64,000 nucleotides of DNA from an uncultured Lachnospiraceae bacterium (GTDB lineage: Bacteria; Bacillota; Clostridia; Lachnospirales; Lachnospiraceae), in contig CALWLY010000013.1 in NCBI GenBank assembly GCA_944381635.1, forward strand, positions 26,820 to 90,819, given 5' to 3'. The position numbers and the translations under genes are program-made. Positions 8,987-17,544 of this stretch are shown in pieces. Position 1 is the stretch's first letter; the number at the start of each line of letters is the position of its first letter. Below the pieces are notes generated by a model. It had not been told where the DNA came from, searched no databases, and worked only from the letters and a program-made list of their open reading frames with translations.

Positions 8987-9052
8987 AGACGAGGAGAGGA
9001 TATAATTTTGAATTGGCTGATTGATTCAAAATTTTGTCCCCACCTCGTCTTT
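8987..9052 (+). terminator. Large hairpin after the AraC-GyrB gene
   Basis: An outer stem (AGACGAGG at 8987-8994 with CCTCGTCT at 9043-9050) and a perfect 10-bp inner stem (9004-9013 with 9024-9033) form a two-level hairpin 24 nt after the stop. Only three T's follow, so termination may be modest. Confidence 0.5.
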
Positions 9053-9078
9053 GCATTCTTGTAAAATAGCAGTACTCG

Positions 9079-9162
9079 TAAAAAAGTGTGCGCTTTGGCG
9101 CACACTCGCGCCGAGCGCGATGCCGTCAGGCAATGGTTACCTTTCGCGCGAGTGCGCATCTA
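9079..9162 (+). repeat. 84-bp multi-hairpin repeat, copy B
   Basis: Three adjacent stem-loops: GTGTGCGC-TTTG-GCGCACAC, TCGCGC-CGA-GCGCGA and TGCC-GTCA-GGCA, then a GC-rich tail. It is about 90% identical to copy C at 27919-28002 over the same 84 bp. It is too short to encode a transposase, so it looks like a REP- or MITE-type interspersed element or a processed structured RNA. Confidence 0.85.
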
Positions 9163-9175
9163 CAGCGGAGCGTTA

Positions 9176-9218
9176 TTTTTTATACGGTAGGAAATGAAGT
9201 TTCCTACCGTATAAAAAA
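9176..9218. repeat. Palindrome with 19-nt arms (P2)
   Basis: Arms 9176-9194 and 9200-9218 are perfectly complementary around a 5-nt loop. Ends (six T's, six A's) and the GTAGGAAA-type inner part match palindrome P1, while the middle bases differ in both arms together. It could terminate transcription from both sides. A second small hairpin (7-bp arms, ATGGGGA and TCCCCAT) follows at about 9218-9239. Confidence 0.85.
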
Positions 9219-9285
9219 TGGGGAGTTTATCTTCCCCATAAAAAACAAAAATTTATAAAAGACTTGAAATACTTTAATTAGGTAG

Positions 9286-9447
9286 TTATTCCGTAACTAT
9301 TGGCTTGCCTTCTTTGTCAAGCAATGGTGTAAAACCTGCTGTATTTCCGTTCCTATGAAATACATAGTTTACACCTGTTTCTGTATCAACCCAGATTTCG
9401 ATTACATCAATAGCACCTTGCTGATAAACCTTCTTAAAGCGATCCAT
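9286..9447 (-). CDS. Small DUF6440-like protein
   Basis: A 53-residue protein with EIWVDTETGVNYVFHRNG and FTPLLDKEGKPIV. These match the small DUF6440 family of Firmicutes, proteins of unknown function with a conserved 'D.ETGVNY....G..GLTPLLD..GKP' pattern. The start ATG at 9447 is fixed by AGGAGGAA 6 nt upstream; a longer in-frame start at 9507 lacks such a site. It is convergent with the AraC-GyrB gene and separated from it by copy B and P2. Confidence 0.8.
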   Translation of the reverse strand: MDRFKKVYQQGAIDVIEIWVDTETGVNYVFHRNGNTAGFTPLLDKEGKPIVTE

Positions 9448-9492
9448 AAGTATTCCTCCTATCTTATTTTTGTCGGTATTTCTTATATTTGT

Positions 9493-9500
9493 ATTGTACC
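9493..9500 (-). promoter_or_regulatory. Possible extended -10 for the DUF6440 gene
   Basis: On the minus strand TGGTACAAT forms an extended -10 box about 45 nt before the DUF6440 start. No good -35 is seen at 17 bp. Confidence 0.35.
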
Positions 9501-9576
9501 ACTCCAATATAAATTTTTCTATTCTTTTATCTCTTTGCAGAAAAATTTGTGTTGCCTCAAAATATATAGTAATTTT

Positions 9577-9659
9577 AAATCCGTATTTGGAATCAAGGAA
9601 TAATGAAAGAAAAAATTTATAATAATATCAAGTCAGATAAGAAGCATTTGGCTTGATAT
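9577..9659 (+). repeat. 83-bp direct repeat, copy 2
   Basis: Second copy of the repeat at 7802-7884, 78/83 identical, again ending in the 14-bp stem (9625-9638 with 9646-9659). Here the T-run is interrupted (TCATTTTTC), so termination should be weaker than in copy 1. The rest of 9448-9954 holds the DUF6440 promoter region, the IS66 relic below and otherwise nothing I recognise. Confidence 0.85.
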
Positions 9660-9681
9660 TCATTTTTCATAATTACGGGGA

Positions 9682-9771
9682 CACTTTTTGTTAATAGAGC
9701 ACTTAAAGGTGAACGACATGAATCTGTTTCGTTATTTGGAATATATCCTGACAGTTTTGAAAGAACGTTAG
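9682..9771 (+). pseudogene. Possible relic of an IS66-type transposase C-terminus
   Basis: A short open stretch ending at a TAG at 9769-9771 reads DMNLFRYLEYILTVLKER. This resembles the C-terminal 'LN.FRYLEYLLTVL' segment of IS66-family TnpC transposases. Nothing upstream continues the match; the 83-bp repeat lies there instead. I treat it as a leftover of a deleted insertion sequence. The match is short, so confidence is low. Confidence 0.35.
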
Positions 9772-9954
9772 GATATATTCCAAATTATTGCTTTATGGAA
9801 AAATTGTTTTCCATTCTGAACAGTTATCGGAAATCTGCCTGAGTAAGTCTAAAACAATAAATGTGTAAATAAGCGGCGGAAATGATAGTCAAAAAATAAG
9901 CCAGTACTCATGGTTTACCATATACTTAATATCCGCTAATTTTCAATGTATCTT

Positions 9955-11016
9955 TTAAAATAATTCGATTTCAGAGATTGCCGTATCTTGATATTTGCTG
10001 CCCTGATATACTGACTGAATGATGAGGGTTATATTGGAAGTTTCAACAGAAGACGGAAAGGTTATTGCCTGCTGTCCATTAATATCTTCAAGGGTGATAT
10101 TCATACTATTTCCATCAGAAAAAATGACTGTCAATGTAGCAGGTCTTGAATTTTTCATATAAATATCAGAGTTTTTCTGATAACCGGCATTGATAGTAAA
10201 TCCAGATAATTTATAGGTTCCATCAAATTGAAGTGTGACAGATTCCCCTTCACCTTGCCCAGAAGCATCTTCTACCCAAGCATTGCCAAGTGTTCCGTCA
10301 ATTAAATTGGAAGGATGATGAACCAGACCATATTCAGATTCTGACAAATAGGATGTTGCGAAAACACTTGAAATAACATCCATGGATACCGGGGGTACTT
10401 CAATCTCTGCGTTGGATGACTCAGTGAAGACAGTCTCTTGCTCCGTGCTTTGTTCTTTTTCCGGAAGTGTATAGGATTCGTTGTTTTGTAACGGTTCATA
10501 TTGTGGATAAGGTTGCGTAACACTTTCCGCTTGTTCAAGTATGTCGGTTGGATGAGAAGAAACCTGTCCGGTTTCTGCCTCCTCCATTGTGCTTTCGTCT
10601 ATGAACGTTTTTACATGGTTATATGAATCTTTTTTTGGATTGTTATTGATGTTGTGCGAAAATATTTCTAATGTGCTGTTACCGCTAAGCATGAAATAAC
10701 CTAAAAATATAATGATACCCATGAAAAAAAGAATACATAGGAAAGGGAGAATCCACCTTTTCTTTTTGGTAGGAACTTTTTCTGTAGTTGTGTCCTCTTT
10801 TTTTATCTGATTGCTTGTTTCGATGGAATTTGCTGTTTGAGAATTTGCAAATGCAGAAAAAATTTCTTTTGGCAGAGGTGTTCCGTCGTAAATGCAGAAG
10901 CGCATTTCATTAGTGATAACTTTATTACAGCTAGGACAACGAGGAATCAGTTTACCACATATAGGACAAAACTTTGAATCTTCTTCTATTTCATTTTTAC
11001 ATATAGGACATATCAT
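9955..11016 (-). CDS. Zinc-ribbon membrane protein with C-terminal NADase-type glycan-binding/discoidin-like domain
   Basis: A 353-residue protein in three parts. Two tandem zinc ribbons open it: Cys3, 6, 17 and 20 are complete, while the second has Cys27, 30 and 41 with Asp44 in place of the fourth Cys. A membrane helix (about 88-110) follows. After a low-complexity Ser/Thr/Glu linker (about 120-215), a beta-rich domain starts at SEYGLVHHPSNLIDGTLGNA, resembling the translocation/glycan-binding module of Firmicutes NADase-type and discoidin-like proteins. The ribbons should face the cytoplasm and the C-terminal domain the outside. AAAGGAA lies 8 nt before the ATG. Function unknown; a carbohydrate-binding surface role is inference. 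Confidence 0.78.
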   Translation of the reverse strand: MICPICKNEIEEDSKFCPICGKLIPRCPSCNKVITNEMRFCIYDGTPLPKEIFSAFANSQTANSIETSNQIKKEDTTTEKVPTKKKRWILPFLCILFFMGIIIFLGYFMLSGNSTLEIFSHNINNNPKKDSYNHVKTFIDESTMEEAETGQVSSHPTDILEQAESVTQPYPQYEPLQNNESYTLPEKEQSTEQETVFTESSNAEIEVPPVSMDVISSVFATSYLSESEYGLVHHPSNLIDGTLGNAWVEDASGQGEGESVTLQFDGTYKLSGFTINAGYQKNSDIYMKNSRPATLTVIFSDGNSMNITLEDINGQQAITFPSSVETSNITLIIQSVYQGSKYQDTAISEIELF

Positions 11017-11198
11017 AGTTTAAATTCCTTTCGTTATTCTATTCGGATATAAATTAAATGTGCTCTGAAAAAAGTTCAGTATGTATTTTGGGATAAGCTG
11101 GTTTTTAGAAATTCCTGATCACAGAACATGCAAAATTTCAGATCATAGTCAAACCATGTAGAGAAGTAGTTTCTTTTAGTTTGTCAGCAGGTCTTTGT

Positions 11199-11286
11199 AG
11201 CAAGTGATAAAGGCTCTTGACTAAGTGTTTGCCGGTATTTATGAGAATACCACTTCAACACTTGACCAAGAGCCAATTTTACTTGC
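11199..11286. repeat. Long imperfect dyad with ISL3-like ends
   Basis: The core at 11212-11274 (63 bp) starts with GGCTCTTG and ends with CAAGAGCC. It contains AAGTGTT/AACACTT and GGTATT/AATACC as further pairs, and weaker pairing (AGCAAGT/ACTTGCT) extends outside. GGCTCTT-type termini resemble those of ISL3-family insertion sequences, so this may be a tiny non-autonomous derivative. No clear 8-bp target duplication is present. The rest of 11017-11358 holds nothing else I recognise. Confidence 0.5.
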
Positions 11287-11358
11287 TGATTTTGAAACAC
11301 CTTTTTCTATAAAAAATTTTGTCGCTTATTTACGCAGACTGACTGAAATTTCCATCCA

Positions 11359-12546
11359 TTAGATATTATATTCTTCCCGATTGTTGTATTTTTTGAGAAC
11401 TTCATTAATTTTTTCGGTAGGAGTCATAACATTTGTCATGGAAACATCATGATTCATAAAGTCGATGATGGAAGCAAGGAACTTGCTCATGTCAGCGGTG
11501 ATGTAATATTCACGTTCAGAAAGTTCCGGCGGCAGATAAGTCAGGTTTGTTGTGATGACTTTATCGAAATATCCTTGCTCGTAAGCTTTATCGAAAGCGG
11601 AAAGGCCTTCTGTAAACAGACCGAATGTACAGCAGATGAATACGCGTTTCGCTTTCATTTCTTTTAACTGTTTTGCGGTATCCAGCATACTTCCGCCGGA
11701 GGAGATCATGTCATCGATGATGATGACATCTTTTCCTTCAATGTTGTCGCCAAGGAATTCGTGAGCCACGATCGGGTTTTTGCCGTTGACGATAGTGGTA
11801 TAATCTCTGCGCTTGTAGAACATACCGGTGTTTACTTTCAAAACGTTGGCAAAGTATACCGCGCGGTCCAAAGCGCCTTCATCCGGGCTGATGACAACCA
11901 TGTGATCTTTGTCGATGATCAAATCCGGCACATTGTCAAGCAGTGCGCGCATGAACTGATAAGGCGGTGTAAAGTTATCAAATCCGCACAGAGGAGTTGC
12001 ATTCTGAACGCGGGGATCGTGTGCGTCAAAGGTGATGAAATTAGTTACACCCATATCGGCAAGTTCGGAGAGTGCATAAGCACAGTCCAAAGACTCCCTG
12101 CCGGTTCTTCTGTGCTGGCGGCCTTCGTAGAGGAAAGGCATTACCACATTGATGCGGTGAGCTTTTCCGTTTGTGGCAGCAATCATACGCTTCAAATCCT
12201 GGTAATGATCATCGGGAGATTTATAGTTGGTATATCCGTTCACAGAATAGGTAAGACTGTGATTGCATACATCTACGATAATAAAAAGGTCAGCGCCGCG
12301 GACGGATTCATAAAGGACACCTTTTCCTTCGCCGCTTCCAAAACGGGGGCATTCTGCTTTTATAAGATAGTTATCTTCTATATAGCCATGAAAAGTGGGA
12401 TCCTTGTGAATATCTTTTTTCATATTCTGGCGGAATGTGACAAGATAATCGTTGACACGCTTTCCAAGTTCAGCAGCGGAATCCATAGCAATAATTTTTA
12501 AAGGCCCTACGGGAAGGGCGTTTTCGAGTTCGCGCAAATTTGGCAT
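11359..12546 (-). CDS. prs: Ribose-phosphate pyrophosphokinase (PRPP synthetase), long form
   Basis: Transfers pyrophosphate from ATP to ribose 5-phosphate to make PRPP for nucleotide, histidine and tryptophan synthesis. Seen: ITFDAHDPRVQN, the catalytic flexible-loop region after VISPDEGA, and the PRPP-binding loop DVIIIDDMISSGGSM. At 395 residues it is longer than the classical form of about 315 residues; this longer variant is frequent in Lachnospiraceae. ATG 12546 follows AGGAGTAACT. A hairpin (12561-12577, minus-strand GTCTGC-GTCAG-GCAGAC) lies just before the binding site in the leader. No partner genes are adjacent on the same strand. Confidence 0.93.
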   Translation of the reverse strand: MPNLRELENALPVGPLKIIAMDSAAELGKRVNDYLVTFRQNMKKDIHKDPTFHGYIEDNYLIKAECPRFGSGEGKGVLYESVRGADLFIIVDVCNHSLTYSVNGYTNYKSPDDHYQDLKRMIAATNGKAHRINVVMPFLYEGRQHRRTGRESLDCAYALSELADMGVTNFITFDAHDPRVQNATPLCGFDNFTPPYQFMRALLDNVPDLIIDKDHMVVISPDEGALDRAVYFANVLKVNTGMFYKRRDYTTIVNGKNPIVAHEFLGDNIEGKDVIIIDDMISSGGSMLDTAKQLKEMKAKRVFICCTFGLFTEGLSAFDKAYEQGYFDKVITTNLTYLPPELSEREYYITADMSKFLASIIDFMNHDVSMTNVMTPTEKINEVLKKYNNREEYNI

Positions 12547-12916
12547 AGTTACTCCTGTCTGTCTGCCTGACGCAGACGGTTTTTTTCAATAAAGTTGTTA
12601 GCGTCATACTTGCATGTAAGAGGCATTTTCCTGCTTTTAGTGCCAGCGGAATTATGACATACGTTTCCTACTTTAATATTTTATAACATTCTGCTAGTGA
12701 CACGTCAAGGGAATTCTAGTAAAATGAAAACAGGAAAATATCAGAAGGTTACGGTTCATACAGACTTTGCATTTACTACTGCAAAGTTCGTATAAAAATG
12801 ATTCAGGAGTGCAAAAATCCATTGCCGGAGGCAATTTTGAATGGATTTTTGCATGTTACTGGAACGGAGTGAACAGTAATAAGATATACCAGTTTATAAG
12901 GAGTAAATAAATACAG
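12547..12916. other. Divergent intergenic region with three hairpins
   Basis: This gap between divergent prs and the DUF512 gene holds a short hairpin in the prs leader (12561-12577), a hairpin at 12758-12793 (arms with ACTTTGC/GCAAAGT and ATAC/GTAT), and a perfect 14-bp hairpin at 12810-12823/12840-12853 with GCCGGAGGC in its loop. GTTACTG/CAGTAAT pairing at about 12855-12880 adds a fourth small stem. None has a convincing T-run toward a gene, so their role is open; they look like interspersed palindromic repeats or leader structure. Confidence 0.5.
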
Positions 12917-14275
12917 ATGAAAGAAAAAGGACATAAAATCAAAAAGGTACAGCCGGGAAGTATAGCGGAAGAGATGGAAATAAGACCCGGTGATGTGCTG
13001 CTTGAAATAAACGGCGAAGAAGTGGAAGACGTTTTCGACTACCAGTACATGGTGCAGGAAGAGTACATTGAGGTACTGATACAAAAACCTTCCGGTGAGG
13101 AGTGGCTTCTGGAAATTGACAAGGACTACGAGGAAGATCTGGGTATTGAATTTGAAAACGGGCTGATGGATGATTATCGGTCCTGCCATAATAAATGTAT
13201 TTTCTGCTTTATTGACCAGATGCCAAAGGGAATGAGAGATACTCTTTATTTTAAGGATGATGATTCCCGTCTTTCCTTTCTGCAGGGAAATTATGTGACG
13301 CTTACAAACATGTCGGAGAAGGATGTCAATCGAATTATCAAATATCATTTATCCCCTATCAATATTTCTTTTCAGACGACCAATCCGGAACTTCGCTGCA
13401 AAATGCTGCACAACCGTTTTGCAGGGGAAGCTTTGAAAAAAGTGGATCGTTTTTACGAGGCAGGAATTGAGATGAACGGTCAGATTGTGCTGTGCAAAGG
13501 AATCAATGACGGCATGGAACTTGAGAGGAGCATTGAGGATCTGACAAAATATCTTCCTTATTTAAAAAGTGTTTCTGTTGTGCCGGTAGGTCTTTCCAGG
13601 TTCCGCGACGGGCTGTATCCCCTTGAGCCGTTTACGAAGGAAGATGCCAAAGAAGTGCTTGCTGTGATTCACAAATGGCAGGAGAAAATTTTCCCGGAAT
13701 ACGGCCTTCATTTCATCCATGCCAGTGATGAATGGTATATGCTGGCTGAGGAAGAGCTGCCGGAAGAAGACAATTATGACGGTTATCTTCAGTACGAAAA
13801 CGGCGTAGGTATGATTCGCATGCTTCTGGAAGAATTTGACGAAGCGATTTCCGAACTGAAAGAAAAAAAGGCGCACACGGGAATGGCGGCAGATATTTCT
13901 GAGGACGGAGAAAAAAGGGTGGTATCCTCTGTTACCGGACTGCTGGCGTACCCTTACATCAGACATATGGCGGATGAACTCTGCAGCCTGGTGCCGAATC
14001 TGACAATTCATGTATATCCGATACGAAATGACTTTTTTGGAGAGAGGATTACGGTGACCGGACTTTTGACCGGACAGGACATTCTCGCTCAGTTAAAAGG
14101 AAAAGAGCTGGGAGAGAAACTTTTTCTTCCGGAGAACGTGCTGCGAAGCGGAGAACGGGTGCTTCTGGATGATTTGACAGTGGAAGACCTGATTCAGACT
14201 TTACAAGTTCCGGTAGATATTGTAAAATCAAGCGGATGTGATTTTGTGAACGCAATGTTGGGAATAGAAAATTAG
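12917..14275 (+). CDS. PDZ / radical SAM / DUF512 protein
   Basis: A 452-residue protein with an N-terminal PDZ-like domain (about 5-70, VQPGSIAEEMEIRPGDVLLE) and a radical-SAM-like domain. The cluster motif is C90-x3-C94-x2-C97 (CHNKCIFC), followed by FIDQMPKGMRDTLYFKDDD. A C-terminal DUF512 region contains VSSVTGLLAYPY and SSGCDFVNAMLG. The family is widespread in Clostridia and cyanobacteria as a predicted Fe-S oxidoreductase; its substrate is unknown. It lies directly upstream of der, an arrangement often seen in Clostridia. The next start is 9 nt after its stop, so they share a transcript. Confidence 0.9.
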   Translation: MKEKGHKIKKVQPGSIAEEMEIRPGDVLLEINGEEVEDVFDYQYMVQEEYIEVLIQKPSGEEWLLEIDKDYEEDLGIEFENGLMDDYRSCHNKCIFCFIDQMPKGMRDTLYFKDDDSRLSFLQGNYVTLTNMSEKDVNRIIKYHLSPINISFQTTNPELRCKMLHNRFAGEALKKVDRFYEAGIEMNGQIVLCKGINDGMELERSIEDLTKYLPYLKSVSVVPVGLSRFRDGLYPLEPFTKEDAKEVLAVIHKWQEKIFPEYGLHFIHASDEWYMLAEEELPEEDNYDGYLQYENGVGMIRMLLEEFDEAISELKEKKAHTGMAADISEDGEKRVVSSVTGLLAYPYIRHMADELCSLVPNLTIHVYPIRNDFFGERITVTGLLTGQDILAQLKGKELGEKLFLPENVLRSGERVLLDDLTVEDLIQTLQVPVDIVKSSGCDFVNAMLGIEN

Positions 14276-14284
14276 GAGGTAATT

Positions 14285-15622
14285 ATGGCAGATAGAAAAT
14301 ACAAGCCGATCGTAGCTGTGGTGGGCAGACCTAACGTAGGAAAATCCACACTGTTTAACGCATTGGCGGGTGAGATGATTTCCATCGTGAAAGATACACC
14401 GGGTATCACCAGGGACCGTATTTATGCAGATATTAACTGGCTGAACCGTTCTTTCACCCTGATCGATACCGGCGGAATCGAACCGGACAGCAGTGATGTG
14501 ATTCTTTCTCAGATGAGAGAACAGGCAGAGATCGCGATTGCCACAGCAGATGTAATTCTGTTTATGGTAGATGTAAAACAGGGTCTTGTGGATTCGGATT
14601 CCAAAGTGGCGGACATGCTGCGCCGTTCTCACAAACCGGTAATCCTTGTGGTAAATAAAGTGGACAGCTTCCAGAAATATATGGCGGATGTGTACGAGTT
14701 TTATAACCTGGGAATTGGTGATCCCCATCCGATTTCCGCGGCTAACCGCATGGGACTGGGAGATATGCTGGATGAAGTAATTCGTCATTTCCCTCAGGAA
14801 CAGGAAGAAGAGGAAGAGGACGAGAGACCTAAAGTTGCCATCGTAGGAAAACCGAACGTAGGAAAATCTTCCATCATCAATAAAATCGTCGGAGAAAACA
14901 GAGTCATTGTTTCCGATATCGCAGGAACGACCCGCGACGCGATCGATACTGAGGTGGAATACAACGGAAAAGAATACATTTTTATCGATACAGCCGGACT
15001 GCGCCGCAAAAACAAGATCAAGGAAGAGCTGGAGCGGTACATGATCATTCGTACCGTAAGCGCCGTGGAGCGGGCCGATGTGGTTGTTATGGTGATCGAC
15101 GCTTCCGAAGGCGTTACGGAGCAGGATGCCAAAATCGCGGGAATTGCCCATGACCGCGGAAAAGGGGTAATTATTGCAGTAAACAAGTGGGATGCCATTG
15201 AGAAAAATGACAAGACCATTTACCGTTTTACAGAAAAGGTAAGAAATACATTATCCTTTATGCAGTACGCGGAAATCATTTTTATTTCTGCAAAGACAGG
15301 ACAGCGTATTCCGAAGCTGTTTGAGACCATCGATGCGGTGATCGAGAACCATGCGATGCGTGTTTCCACCGGTGTTCTCAACGAAATTATGTCGGAGGCA
15401 GTGGCGCTTCAGCAGCCGCCGTCAGACAAGGGAAAAAGACTTCGCCTTTACTATATTACGCAGGCTTCTGTCAAGCCGCCGACTTTCGTTATCTTTGTCA
15501 ATGACAAAGAACTGATGCATTTCTCTTATACAAGATATATCGAGAACAAAATCCGTGAGGCCTTCGGTTTCAGAGGAACGCCTCTGCGGTTTATTATCAG
15601 AGAACGAAAGGAGACGAAATAA
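14285..15622 (+). CDS. der: Ribosome biogenesis GTPase Der (EngA)
   Basis: Essential tandem-domain GTPase acting in assembly of the 50S ribosomal subunit. Two G domains are visible, each with a P-loop: GRPNVGKST near residue 14 and GKPNVGKSS in the second half. Each is followed by DTPGITRDR or GTTRDAIDTE and DTGG/DTAG switch motifs, NKVD/NKWD specificity motifs, and a C-terminal KH-like domain ending PLRFIIRERK. Its 445 residues are normal. An AGGAGG site precedes the ATG. The plsY start follows one base after its stop. Confidence 0.98.
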   Translation: MADRKYKPIVAVVGRPNVGKSTLFNALAGEMISIVKDTPGITRDRIYADINWLNRSFTLIDTGGIEPDSSDVILSQMREQAEIAIATADVILFMVDVKQGLVDSDSKVADMLRRSHKPVILVVNKVDSFQKYMADVYEFYNLGIGDPHPISAANRMGLGDMLDEVIRHFPQEQEEEEEDERPKVAIVGKPNVGKSSIINKIVGENRVIVSDIAGTTRDAIDTEVEYNGKEYIFIDTAGLRRKNKIKEELERYMIIRTVSAVERADVVVMVIDASEGVTEQDAKIAGIAHDRGKGVIIAVNKWDAIEKNDKTIYRFTEKVRNTLSFMQYAEIIFISAKTGQRIPKLFETIDAVIENHAMRVSTGVLNEIMSEAVALQQPPSDKGKRLRLYYITQASVKPPTFVIFVNDKELMHFSYTRYIENKIREAFGFRGTPLRFIIRERKETK

Positions 15623-15623
15623 A

Positions 15624-16274
15624 ATGGTTCGTTTAGCTGCGCTGTTGATCGGATATGTTTTCGGTCTGTTTCAGACAGCCTATATTTACGGAAGGCTGCA
15701 TGGCATTGACATCCGCCAGTACGGAAGCGGAAATGCCGGAACGACCAATACCCTGCGTGTTCTTGGGAAAAAAGCGGGCTTGATTGTGTTTATCGGCGAC
15801 GTTTTAAAGAGTGCCCTGGCGATTGTGGTCGTAAGACTGCTTTTCGGAGAGAGTCATAAGGATATGTATTATCTGCTGTCTCTCTATGCAGGGGCAGGAG
15901 CTATTTTGGGACACAACTTCCCTTTTTATCTGAAGTTTAAGGGCGGTAAGGGAATTGCAGCCACCGCAGGTATCATTGTGGCATTTCATCCGGCATTTAT
16001 CCCGGTGGGAGCCATTTTGTTCCTGGCAGCCTTCCTTATCACCAACTATGTTTCTCTCGGATCACTGCTTGTCTATGCAGGTTTCATGATTGAAATTGTT
16101 GTGCTGGGGCAGATGGGAGTCTTCGGAATGAGTCAGGCATATCTTAATGAAATGTACCTGGTTGCCGCTTTCCTCACTGTGATGGCATACTGGAAACACC
16201 GGGAAAATATCAAACGTCTGATTCATGGACAGGAAAGAAAAACCTATCTTACCAAAAAGAACAAGGCAGAATAA
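15624..16274 (+). CDS. plsY: Acyl-phosphate:glycerol-3-phosphate acyltransferase
   Basis: Membrane enzyme that moves the acyl group from acyl-phosphate to glycerol 3-phosphate, the first step of phospholipid synthesis. The family motifs GSGNAGTTN, GHNFPFYLKFKGGKG and several hydrophobic helices are clear. The protein is 216 residues. ATG 15624 sits one base after the der stop, with AAAGGAGACGAAAT upstream; a longer frame from 15555 would lie inside der. It is followed by gpsA, which makes its glycerol 3-phosphate substrate, so der-plsY-gpsA forms an operon. Confidence 0.96.
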   Translation: MVRLAALLIGYVFGLFQTAYIYGRLHGIDIRQYGSGNAGTTNTLRVLGKKAGLIVFIGDVLKSALAIVVVRLLFGESHKDMYYLLSLYAGAGAILGHNFPFYLKFKGGKGIAATAGIIVAFHPAFIPVGAILFLAAFLITNYVSLGSLLVYAGFMIEIVVLGQMGVFGMSQAYLNEMYLVAAFLTVMAYWKHRENIKRLIHGQERKTYLTKKNKAE

Positions 16275-16330
16275 AAAGGAAAACTGTGCTGACAGGCGAG
16301 TATGTTACATAGAGAAAGGGGTTTGGGAAA

Positions 16331-17341
16331 ATGGCTAAAATAGGAATGATCGGAGCCGGAAGCTGGGGTACAGCTCTGGCATGGCTTTTAACCAATAACG
16401 GACATGAGGTGACCGTTTGGTCCGCTCTTGCAGATGAAATCGAGATGCTCCAAAAAGATCACGAGCAAAAAAGCAAGCTGCCCGGAGTTATTTTGCAGGA
16501 GAGCATGCAGTTTACGACAGATCTTGAGGAAGCAATCCGGGAAAAAGAGCTGCTGGTACTGGCAGTTCCTTCCGTCTTTACAAGGAGCACAGCGGCGCGC
16601 ATGAAACCGTATGTGAGCCAGGGACAGAAAATTGTAAATGTGGCCAAGGGAATTGAAGAGAGTACTCTTAAAACATTGTCCGAAGTGATCGAAGAGGAAA
16701 TCCCTCAGGCGGATGTGGCAGTGCTTTCCGGACCTTCCCATGCGGAAGAAGTTGGGAGAGGAATTCCCACCACAATCGTTGTGGGAGCACATACAAAAGA
16801 GACCGCAGAATACATTCAGAATATATTCATGAACGAAGTTTTCCGCGTATACACCAGCCCGGATGTTCTGGGAATCGAATTGGGAGCCGCTTTGAAAAAT
16901 GTGGTTGCCCTGGCGGCGGGAATCGCAGACGGACTTGGCTACGGCGACAACACTAAGGCTGCTCTTATCACCCGCGGAATTACTGAAATTGCCAGACTGG
17001 GAACGGCAATGGGAGGAAGATTTGAAACCTTTTGCGGACTTTCCGGAATTGGCGACCTGATCGTTACCTGCGCCAGCATGCATTCCAGAAACCGCCGTGC
17101 AGGTATTCTGATCGGTAAAGGCTATTCTATGGAAGAAGCCATGAAAGAAGTAAATATGGTGGTGGAAGGCGTATATTCCGCCAAAGCCGCTATGGGACTG
17201 GCTGAAAAATATCAGGTACAGCTTCCAATCATCGAACAGGTAAACGCTGTCCTGTTTGAAGGAAAACCGGCAGCAGAAGCGGTAAAAGAACTGATGCTGA
17301 GGGACAAAAAGATTGAAGTTTCCGATATACCGTGGAAATAG
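16331..17341 (+). CDS. gpsA: NAD(P)H-dependent glycerol-3-phosphate dehydrogenase
   Basis: Reduces dihydroxyacetone phosphate to sn-glycerol 3-phosphate for phospholipid synthesis. The N-terminal Rossmann motif GAGSWGTALA, the GPSHAEE block, the catalytic Lys in LKNVVALAAGIADGLGYG, and the substrate-binding FCGLSGIGDL with the RNRRAG region are all present. Its 336 residues match the family. The start follows GAAAGGGGTTTGGGAAA. Third gene of the der-plsY-gpsA operon, ending at the terminator below. Confidence 0.97.
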   Translation: MAKIGMIGAGSWGTALAWLLTNNGHEVTVWSALADEIEMLQKDHEQKSKLPGVILQESMQFTTDLEEAIREKELLVLAVPSVFTRSTAARMKPYVSQGQKIVNVAKGIEESTLKTLSEVIEEEIPQADVAVLSGPSHAEEVGRGIPTTIVVGAHTKETAEYIQNIFMNEVFRVYTSPDVLGIELGAALKNVVALAAGIADGLGYGDNTKAALITRGITEIARLGTAMGGRFETFCGLSGIGDLIVTCASMHSRNRRAGILIGKGYSMEEAMKEVNMVVEGVYSAKAAMGLAEKYQVQLPIIEQVNAVLFEGKPAAEAVKELMLRDKKIEVSDIPWK

Positions 17342-17386
17342 CAGTATCGAAATTCCAATAAATCACCATAAAGAATGATGACAGAA

Positions 17387-17441
17387 AACACATCAAAGCT
17401 GTAAACGCGCCTTTGGCGTGCAGGGCTTCGATGTGTTTTTT
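17387..17441 (+). terminator. Terminator after gpsA
   Basis: A 13-bp stem with one mismatch (17387-17399 with 17425-17437) encloses an inner CGCGCC/GGCGTG stem and is followed by a run of T's. Confidence 0.8.
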
Positions 17442-17544
17442 ATATGAGCAGGAAGTTCTTTTCGTATAAAAATGTTTTGCTGGATGTGCTTGCTTTTTAA
17501 TACAGGTCACAGAATAAACTCTTCTCTATTCGCGGAGTCGGGCA

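Noticed and set aside
8953..9159. Minus-strand frame across repeat copy B, similar to one across copy C
   Set aside because: The similarity is due to the shared 84-bp repeat; no start context or family match.
12561..12586. Plus-strand terminator upstream of prs
   Set aside because: A 6-bp stem plus T-run exists, but no plus-strand gene ends there; more likely prs leader structure.
15555..15623. Extended plsY start inside der
   Set aside because: The ATG at 15624 has a good ribosome binding site and matches the family start.
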